Of a DNA stretch of 64,000 nt, positions 59,119-64,000 are shown one piece after another. The stretch is from a bacterium (GTDB lineage Bacteria; Bacillota; Clostridia; Lachnospirales; Lachnospiraceae), in NCBI GenBank assembly GCA_030535455.1, contig JAUNJY010000007.1, forward strand, positions 1 through 64,000. Direction: 5' to 3'. Position 1 is the first letter of the stretch; every line of letters begins with the position of its first letter. The translations under genes were made by a program, and so were the position numbers. Under the pieces are notes generated by a model. That model saw nothing but the letters and a program-made list of their open reading frames with translations. It was not told the DNA's origin and searched no databases.

Positions 59119-60171
59119 ATGAATAAGAAAAAGAAACGATCCTATTTGATTAATTTTGCTGGAATCCTTTTCGTATTTTTCCTGCTTACAGGCCTGTTCC
59201 AATCCGGCATTTTAGGAGATCGAAGTGATTATATCAAAGGGATTTGTACAACTGCATGTTATACCATTATCATGGTGGCATCCTTAAATCTGCTGGTAGG
59301 ATTTATGGGAGAGTTTTCACTGGGACATGCAGGGTTTATGTCAGTGGGGGCGTATGCTTCTGCAATCGTAACGAATTATTTATATCAATATGTCATACCA
59401 GATGGAGCCTTATTTGTCATTGCTCTTTTAGTGGGAGGTGTTGCGGCAGCCATAGCAGGTGTCCTAGTAGGCATTCCTGCACTACGGCTACGTGGGGATT
59501 ATCTTGCCATAGTGACCGTTGCATTTGCAGAAATCATCCGAGTTGCATTTTGTAACTTTAAGATTACAGGATCAGGAAGGACAATGAGTGGAATAGCCAA
59601 ATTATCTACATTTAACTGGTGCTTCTGGGCAATGGTCCTTTGTCTGACCTTTATGTTTATGTATACCCGTTCCAGATTCGGTAGAACGGTCGTGGCAATT
59701 CGTGAAGATTATATTGCGGCAAGTACAAGTGGAATCAATGTTACTTTCTACAAAGTATTAAACTTCGCTATTTCAGCATTTTTTGCAGGTGTTGGAGGTG
59801 CCATGTATGCTCATTATATGACAGCCATGATCCCAACCAACTTTAACTTTAACTATTCTGCTGAGATGCTGACCGAAGTAATCATTGGTGGTACTGGTTC
59901 ACTGACAGGGTCAATTATAGGAGCAGCATTCTTGTCCTCTTTGCCAGAGCTTATGAGACAGTTTGCAAGTTACCGTATGTTAGCATATTCGGTGGTATTA
60001 GTTTTGGTTATGATTTTTAAGCCAGGCGGGATATTTGGAAAATGGGAGTTTTCTTTGACAAGGATGCTTGTACATATTAAAAACTTCTTTACCAATCCAC
60101 CAAAAAAGCAGAAGCGGAAAGGGGGAACCTTAGATGGAGAGACAGATTATTCCGGTACTGAAAACGCATGA
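59119..60171 (+). CDS. livM: Branched-chain amino acid ABC transporter permease LivM
   Basis: A 350-residue permease with about ten helices and the LivM-type segments NLLVGFMGEFSLGHAGFMSVGAYASAI and GGTGSLTGSIIGAAFLSSLPELM. Pairs with LivH to form the channel. ATG at 59119 lies after AGGTGAGGAG. The C-terminus overlaps livG by 38 bases, an unusually long overlap that implies tight translational coupling. Confidence 0.92.
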   Translation: MNKKKKRSYLINFAGILFVFFLLTGLFQSGILGDRSDYIKGICTTACYTIIMVASLNLLVGFMGEFSLGHAGFMSVGAYASAIVTNYLYQYVIPDGALFVIALLVGGVAAAIAGVLVGIPALRLRGDYLAIVTVAFAEIIRVAFCNFKITGSGRTMSGIAKLSTFNWCFWAMVLCLTFMFMYTRSRFGRTVVAIREDYIAASTSGINVTFYKVLNFAISAFFAGVGGAMYAHYMTAMIPTNFNFNYSAEMLTEVIIGGTGSLTGSIIGAAFLSSLPELMRQFASYRMLAYSVVLVLVMIFKPGGIFGKWEFSLTRMLVHIKNFFTNPPKKQKRKGGTLDGETDYSGTENA

Positions 60172-60940
60172 TCTTGGAATTTCCTTTGGCGGATTAAAGG
60201 CAGTTGATTGTTTTAATATAGAAATTGGACAAAGTGAGTTAGTTGGCTTGATCGGACCTAATGGAGCTGGCAAGACAACTGTCTTTAATCTGCTGACGGG
60301 AGTATATAAGCCAACAGAGGGTTCCTTTTACTTAAATGGAGAAAAAATGAATGGTAAGAATACGCATCAGATTGTAGCGGCAGGCATATCTAGAACTTTT
60401 CAGAATATTCGCCTATTTAAGAAAATGACTGTAGCAGAAAATGTCATGGTTGCATTGAATATGCATATGTCGTATTCCCTTGTTTCCTCTGTATTTCGCT
60501 TGAAAAAATATTTTAGGGAAGAGGAAAGAGCTCGAAAGAAGGCAATGGAGTTGCTTCAAATCGTTCATTTGGAAGAGAAAGCGGATGTGGTTGCCGAAAA
60601 TCTTCCTTATGGCCAGCAGAGACGGTTAGAGATTGCTCGTGCCCTTGCAACAGGAATGAAGCTGTTATTGTTGGATGAACCGGCAGCAGGCATGAATCCA
60701 ACAGAGACAGAAGAGCTATTGGAAATTATCAATGTCATCCGCGATAAGTTTAAGATATCTGTCTTACTCATTGAACATGATATGAACTTTGTCATGAAAA
60801 TCTGTGAACGGATCCAAGTAATCGATTATGGAGTTACCATTGCATCCGGTACTCCAGAAGAGATTGCCAATAATCCAAAGGTAATCGAGGCATATTTAGG
60901 AAAAGATGAGGAAGAAGAGGAAGGAGTGGTCCTATGTTAG
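60134..60940 (+). CDS. livG: Branched-chain amino acid ABC transporter ATPase LivG
   Basis: A 268-residue ATPase with Walker A GPNGAGKTT, FQNIRLF Q-loop, the LivG-type signature LPYGQQRRLEIARAL, Walker B LLLDEPAAGMNP and H-loop IEHDM. The start ATG lies inside the livM gene after AAAGGGGGAACC. Works as a heterodimer with LivF. Confidence 0.94.
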   Translation: MERQIIPVLKTHDLGISFGGLKAVDCFNIEIGQSELVGLIGPNGAGKTTVFNLLTGVYKPTEGSFYLNGEKMNGKNTHQIVAAGISRTFQNIRLFKKMTVAENVMVALNMHMSYSLVSSVFRLKKYFREEERARKKAMELLQIVHLEEKADVVAENLPYGQQRRLEIARALATGMKLLLLDEPAAGMNPTETEELLEIINVIRDKFKISVLLIEHDMNFVMKICERIQVIDYGVTIASGTPEEIANNPKVIEAYLGKDEEEEEGVVLC

Positions 60941-61638
60941 AATTAAAAAATGTGGATATCAGTTATGGGGCCATTCATGCCGTCCATAATGTAAGCCTTT
61001 GTGTAAACGATGGGGAGATTGTATCCCTGATTGGTGCAAATGGGGCAGGTAAGACGACGATCTTACATACCATTACCGGCCTGAAGAAAGCGAATAAGGG
61101 AACCATTACTTACGATGGACTGGACTTGCAAAAGACCGAAGCAAGCAAGATTATTCAACTGGGTATTGCCCATGTACCGGAAGGACGGCATATCTTTCCA
61201 GATATGACGGTAACAGAGAATTTGGAGATGGGTGCGTATATTAGAAATGATAAGGATGAAATTCAAGAAACAATGCAAGAAATCTTTGAACGGTTTCCAA
61301 GATTAAAGGAGCGTAGAAAACAGATTGCAGGGACCCTGTCGGGAGGGGAACAGCAAATGCTGGCAGTTGGAAGGGCCCTTATGAGCAAGCCTAAAATATT
61401 ATTGATGGATGAGCCGTCCATGGGCCTTTCCCCTTTATTAGTTAAAGAAATCTTTCGCATTATCAAGGAAGTACATAAACAGGGGATTACGGTACTGTTA
61501 GTGGAACAGAATGCCAAGATGGCCCTATCGATTGCAAACCGTGCCTATGTACTAGAAACAGGGAGTATTTCAATGGACGGAGATGCAAATAAGTTATTAA
61601 ATGACGAAAAAGTGAAAAAGGCATATTTAGGTCTATAA
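60934..61638 (+). CDS. livF: Branched-chain amino acid ABC transporter ATPase LivF
   Basis: A 234-residue ATPase with Walker A GANGAGKTT, VPEGRHIFPDMTVTENLEMG, signature LSGGEQQML, Walker B LLMDEPSMGLSP and H-loop VEQNAK, the standard LivF pattern. Overlaps livG by seven bases and closes the operon. The -35 of rpsP copy 3 begins only six bases after its stop codon, with no terminator between, so some liv transcripts may run into rpsP. Confidence 0.94.
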   Translation: MLELKNVDISYGAIHAVHNVSLCVNDGEIVSLIGANGAGKTTILHTITGLKKANKGTITYDGLDLQKTEASKIIQLGIAHVPEGRHIFPDMTVTENLEMGAYIRNDKDEIQETMQEIFERFPRLKERRKQIAGTLSGGEQQMLAVGRALMSKPKILLMDEPSMGLSPLLVKEIFRIIKEVHKQGITVLLVEQNAKMALSIANRAYVLETGSISMDGDANKLLNDEKVKKAYLGL

Positions 61639-61644
61639 AAATCA

Positions 61645-61706
61645 TTGACAATTCGATTTATTTCGACTATACTAATGGGTGTAAAGAAAAAAACTTTACA
61701 CCCATT
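61645..61706 (+). promoter_or_regulatory. rpsP copy 3 promoter and 5' hairpin
   Basis: TTGACA (61645-61650) and TATACT (61668-61673), spacer 17, then AATGGGTGTAAAG-aaaaaaa-CTTTACACCCATT (61674-61706), the longest of the three hairpins. The first G of the stem falls at the expected transcription start. Confidence 0.8.
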
Positions 61707-61779
61707 AAAATTGTAAAAAATAGTACATTATATAGAGTTATTGCAAACGCAGTAAATCACATTTTAGGAGGAAACAACA

Positions 61780-62022
61780 ATGGCAGTAAAAATCAGATTA
61801 AAACGTATGGGACAAAAGAAAGCACCTTTCTATAGAATTATCGTAGCAGATTCAAGATCTCCAAGAGATGGTAAATTCATCGATCAAATCGGTACTTACA
61901 ACCCAACAGTTGAACCAAGTGCTTTCAACGTAGATGAAGAAAAAGCAAAAACTTGGTTAGCTAACGGAGCTCAACCTACTGAAACAGTAGCTAAATTATT
62001 CAAAAACGCTGGTGTTCTTTAA
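61780..62022 (+). CDS. rpsP: Ribosomal protein bS16, copy 3
   Basis: A complete 80-residue bS16, same protein as copies 1 and 2; its DNA differs from copy 2 at one silent site near the end. Ribosome site TTAGGAGGAAACAACA, with the preceding leader (TTATTGCAAACGCAGTAAA, CACATTTT) nearly as in copy 2. Element C is absent; only GGAACAAC remains after the stop. It has its own promoter and terminator but could also be reached by transcription from the liv operon. Confidence 0.95.
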   Translation: MAVKIRLKRMGQKKAPFYRIIVADSRSPRDGKFIDQIGTYNPTVEPSAFNVDEEKAKTWLANGAQPTETVAKLFKNAGVL

Positions 62023-62048
62023 TTCATAGGAACAACATAATGATAAAG

Positions 62049-62085
62049 AAGTCCCCTTTAGGCAATCTGCCTAAAGGGGGCTTTT
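62049..62085 (+). terminator. Terminator of rpsP copy 3
   Basis: AGTCCCCTTTAGGCA-atc-TGCCTAAAGGGGG then CTTTTT. Loop and inner pairs resemble those of copies 1 and 2, outer pairs differ. Confidence 0.88.
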
Positions 62086-62092
62086 TCGATTT

Positions 62093-62115
62093 GTGAAAAC
62101 TTCTCTTCGAGCAGC
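62093..62115 (+). repeat. Element A P1 fragment
   Basis: AAAACTTCTCTTCGAGCAGCC matches only the tip of P1 of element A, directly after the terminator of rpsP copy 3. The rest of the element is missing. Confidence 0.5.
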
Positions 62116-62191
62116 CAACACGTTATATTACTGATTGTTTTTCTCATATTTAATGTTTCTCATTAAAACATCAATTATAAGGAGGTTAACT

Positions 62192-62351
62192 ATGAGAAAA
62201 ACAATTTTTAACTGAGTACAGAAAACCATCTAGAATAATTTTTTCAGATAGAGCCGTATCGATTATTATACCACGCGTGCTGTTGATCATTTTGGAATGT
62301 TTAATTAAAGAAGGATTCAGAATGCAAAAAAAATCTGAGGAGATATTATAA
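62192..62351 (+). pseudogene. Small gene with one frameshift near its start
   Basis: A strong AAGGAGGTTAACT site precedes an ATG at 62192, but the frame stops after seven codons. If one A of the run at 62196-62200 is skipped, the frame continues for about 52 codons to a TAA at 62349: MRKQFLTEYRKPSRI, then a central hydrophobic part (VSIIIPRVLLIILECLI) and a basic end. This looks like a small single-helix membrane protein. It may be a real frameshift, a programmed shift at the A-run, or a sequencing slip. Family not recognised. Confidence 0.45.
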
Positions 62352-62434
62352 AAAGTATAGTAAAATAAGTGTTGAGAAACTGTATCATGTAAATACTTGT
62401 AAAACAAAAGTAACATCGTTATAATAAGAAATGT

Positions 62435-62450
62435 GTTAGATGTAACTAAC
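62435..62450 (+). promoter_or_regulatory. Inverted repeat GTTAG-N6-CTAAC, site 1
   Basis: GTTAG-ATGTAA-CTAAC. The same arms and inner TGTAA occur at 63838-63853 before the ABC exporter gene, and a partial form (TGTTAACTAACA) near 62952. TATAAT at about 62420 lies just upstream. A shared operator for a local regulator is likely inference. Confidence 0.5.
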
Positions 62451-62470
62451 TCGTGCGTGAAACATAGCAG

Positions 62471-62510
62471 ACTCCTGTTAGAAGAGCATTCTTCCCATGG
62501 GAGTTTTTTT
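62471..62510 (+). terminator. Terminator before element A copy 8
   Basis: ACTCC...GGGAGT with an inner GAAGA/TCTTC stem and seven T. It would stop an RNA starting near 62427, suggesting a short transcript or attenuator of about 80 bases. Confidence 0.65.
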
Positions 62511-62640
62511 CATTGATAGAGAATTTGTCGTCGAGAACTTTCCTATCAATGAAAAAGCATCCGAAAAAGCGGGTGTAAGATGCACACTCACTGGAAAGGC
62601 AGATTTCGCTTGTTAACGTTACCAAGTTCGACGCAAAAAA
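62506..62640 (+). repeat. Element A, copy 8
   Basis: P1 is a perfect 14-bp helix, TTTTTCATTGATAG (62506-62519) with CTATCAATGAAAAA (62543-62556). P2 is GCATCC / GGGTGT with G-U pairs. ACTCACTGG and CCAAGTTCGACGC follow. P5 is missing. Confidence 0.68.
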
Positions 62641-62665
62641 ATAAAAGAGAAGGAGTACAAGAAGG

Positions 62666-62917
62666 ATGATAGAATTTAGATATGATACACAATTGTTAAT
62701 AGAAGGAACAGATCTTGATGAAGATACAATCAATGAATACTTTACAAAGAACTTTAAGGGAGACTGTCTCTTGGCTGTTGGAGATGAGGAACTGATTAAA
62801 ATCCATTACCATACCAATGAACCATGGAAAGTGCTAGAGTATTGCGCTTCGTTGGGAGAAATCTATGATATCGTGATAGAAGATATGGACCGCCAGTCAC
62901 GAGGATTGAAAGGGTAG
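62666..62917 (+). CDS. Stand-alone DAK/FakA-like domain protein
   Basis: An 83-residue protein matching the middle domain of FakA/YloV-type dihydroxyacetone-kinase-like proteins: DTQLLIEGTDLDEDTINEYF, GDCLLAVGDEELIKIHYHTNEPWKVLEYC. In full-length FakA this domain lies between the kinase and C-terminal parts and takes part in fatty-acid kinase work with FakB. Here neither the kinase part nor FakB is seen nearby. Ribosome site GAGAAGGAGTACAAGA. The intact reading and ending suggest a stable short form rather than a remnant. Confidence 0.75.
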   Translation: MIEFRYDTQLLIEGTDLDEDTINEYFTKNFKGDCLLAVGDEELIKIHYHTNEPWKVLEYCASLGEIYDIVIEDMDRQSRGLKG

Positions 62918-62992
62918 AAAGAACAGATAGGCTTTTTGTTGTAAAATGCAATGTTAACTAACAGTAAAGCTAAAAAGGGGGCTGGATTGTAA

Positions 62993-63787
62993 ATGGAAAA
63001 ACCAGATTACAAGAACTGGGTACCAAAAGGAATGCTGATTGCATTAAGCACGGCATCCATTATTTCCATTTTATGCATACTGCTATTGGGAACGATTTCG
63101 ACTTCATTAAGTGGCACAGCTCAAGCAATCATTATTGCCTTGCTTGGGATAGTGTTTTTAGTATGTGGAATAAGTTCGGTCTGGTGTATTATAGCATACC
63201 GGGCATTTTCCTATAATGGGAAAAGGAAACTTTCCAGACAAATAGTGAACGGTACGGCAGCATACATCACAATCCCTGAGGGTGGAAAGGGATTGGATAT
63301 TGGATGCGGAAGTGGTGCGCTAACAATAGCCTGTGCAAAAAGAAATCGACAGGGAACTATGATGGGGGTAGATCGATGGGGAAAGGACTATGCCTCATTT
63401 AGTAAAGGTCTTTGTGAGCATAATGCAGAACTAGAAGGAGTTCATAACGTTAGTTTTGCTAGGGGAAATGCAATAAAGCTGCAGTTTCCTGATGAAAGTT
63501 TTGATGCAGTGACGAGCAACTATGTGTACCACAATATTACCGGAATGGATAAGCAAAGGCTGCTATTGGAAAGCTTACGTGTTCTAAAAAAAGGGGGAGT
63601 ATTTGCAATACATGATTTAATGTCACCATCCAGGTATGGAGATATGAATTCCTTTGTAAAAGCGTTAAAGGATATGGGGTATGAGGAAGTAAATTTAATC
63701 GATACCACCAAGAATATGTTTATGACTTCCAGCGAGGCAAGGAAATTCATGCTAACAGGATCTAGTCTTCTTGTTGGACGAAAATGA
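62993..63787 (+). CDS. Membrane-anchored class I SAM-dependent methyltransferase
   Basis: A 264-residue protein. Two N-terminal membrane helices (about residues 13-36 and 43-66) precede a methyltransferase domain with motif I GLDIGCGSGALTIACAK, the acidic end of beta2 (MGVDRW), and motif IV-like DAVTSNYVYHNI. The substrate is probably a lipid or membrane compound, by position only. It is followed by an ABC exporter gene with the GTTAG-N6-CTAAC site between. Confidence 0.85.
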   Translation: MEKPDYKNWVPKGMLIALSTASIISILCILLLGTISTSLSGTAQAIIIALLGIVFLVCGISSVWCIIAYRAFSYNGKRKLSRQIVNGTAAYITIPEGGKGLDIGCGSGALTIACAKRNRQGTMMGVDRWGKDYASFSKGLCEHNAELEGVHNVSFARGNAIKLQFPDESFDAVTSNYVYHNITGMDKQRLLLESLRVLKKGGVFAIHDLMSPSRYGDMNSFVKALKDMGYEEVNLIDTTKNMFMTSSEARKFMLTGSSLLVGRK

Positions 63788-63837
63788 TGATCTTATACAT
63801 AAGCAGTCGTTAAGATAAGGTAAAGTTTTACCTGTTG

Positions 63838-63853
63838 GTTAGTTGTAACTAAC
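63838..63853 (+). promoter_or_regulatory. Inverted repeat GTTAG-N6-CTAAC, site 2
   Basis: GTTAG-TTGTAA-CTAAC, about 50 bases before the ABC exporter start. Another dyad, GGTAAAG/TTTTACC, lies just upstream (about 63819-63832). Confidence 0.5.
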
Positions 63854-63903
63854 GATGCAAAAGAGAAGCCTAACCAAATGATAGAAAAGGAGCGTTATTG
63901 ATT

Positions 63904-64000
63904 ATGAATGGGAAAAAGAAAGGTTCCATGTCTAGGCTGTTTCAATATGCAGGAAAATTTAAATATCTGACAATATCGTCATGGGTACTGTCAGCAATCA
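63904..64000 (+). CDS. ABC exporter (fused membrane-ATPase type), N-terminal fragment
   Basis: The frame opens at an ATG after AAAAGGAGCG and runs off the right edge. The 32 visible residues (MNGKKKGSMSRLFQYAGKF, then KYLTISSWVLSAI) match the start of MsbA/LmrA-like exporters: a basic cytoplasmic stretch leading into the first membrane helix. The likely operator GTTAG-N6-CTAAC upstream suggests regulated expression. Confidence 0.65.
   Translation, partial: MNGKKKGSMSRLFQYAGKFKYLTISSWVLSAI

Noticed and set aside
52964..61638. Genes between the rpsP copies as cargo of a mobile element
   Set aside because: They are ordinary metabolic and transport genes with native-looking codon use and regulation, and no integrase, direct repeats or tRNA site was found.
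13098..62640. Integron-like cassette array with attC sites
   Set aside because: The repeats do fold, but they lack the GTT/AAC core sites, they do not separate single promoterless genes, and no integrase is present.
13098..62640. Group IIC intron family inserted at terminators
   Set aside because: The target choice fits, but no domain V (AGC catalytic triad stem) or intron-encoded reverse transcriptase was found in any copy.
13098..62640. CRISPR array formed by the repeated segments
   Set aside because: Repeats are kilobases apart, imperfect and lack uniform spacers; no cas gene is present.

Overview
The window is AT-rich, densely coded DNA of a Gram-positive anaerobe. It most resembles the Lachnospiraceae (Clostridia): single-chain iron-sulfur L-serine dehydratase, Lsa/CplR-type ABC-F protein, FNT formate-type channel, glyQS-type glycyl-tRNA synthetase, a small stand-alone DAK/FakA-like domain, and strong AGGAGG ribosome sites. 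The family assignment is inference from gene content. Nearly all genes lie on the + strand, in short operons closed by intrinsic terminators. No rRNA, tRNA, CRISPR array, phage or transposase gene was seen.

Layout. 1-2100: the start of an Rrf2 regulator, divergent from a marR-MATE efflux operon with a large operator dyad. 2500-7130: a Bce-type peptide-antibiotic sensing and resistance module (BceRS-like, BceAB-like) with a recognisable BceR box. 7.3-13 kb: two tandem alpha/beta hydrolases, glyS, a DUF4846 lipoprotein and an ABC-F protein. 13-18.4 kb: a 2-hydroxyacid dehydrogenase, then an AraC/nucleotidyltransferase pair divergent from a glycosidase-like protein. 18.4-24 kb: an SdpR-SdpI pair with two identical operators, a DUF2268 protease, and a solute-binding lipoprotein paired with a chemoreceptor. 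24-31 kb: hydrolase, RluA, HTH-TPR regulator, FNT channel, and an FMN riboswitch controlling ribU plus a creatininase-family enzyme. 31-39 kb: a two-component system with an M23 peptidase, ferredoxin-type aldo/keto reductase, flavodoxin, phosphatase, rhodanese and serine dehydratase. 39-48 kb: a NUDIX-GNAT fusion, a DUF2975/LRR/DUF2975/HTH operon, a MATE pump, two acetyltransferases and a broken two-component system. 48-52 kb: a TetR-controlled ABC exporter. 52-62 kb: three complete rpsP (ribosomal protein bS16) genes interspersed with a lipoprotein, a D-amino-acid aminotransferase, a CMK-like kinase and a livJHMGF transporter. 62-64 kb: a frameshifted small gene, a FakA-like domain, a membrane methyltransferase and the start of an ABC exporter.

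Two features stand out. First, rpsP occurs three times within 10 kb, far from its usual rpsP-rimM-trmD-rplS neighbours. Each copy has its own near-consensus promoter, a predicted 5'-terminal hairpin with compensatory changes, and a terminator. The three proteins are identical, and the DNA shows a pattern like gene conversion. Second, non-coding structured repeats recur beside terminators. Element A has several helices whose sequence changes from copy to copy while pairing is kept, and its outer helix includes the T-tract of the upstream terminator. Elements B/D and C are shorter companions. They account for almost all long intergenic gaps and look like an undescribed terminator-associated mobile or structured-RNA family.
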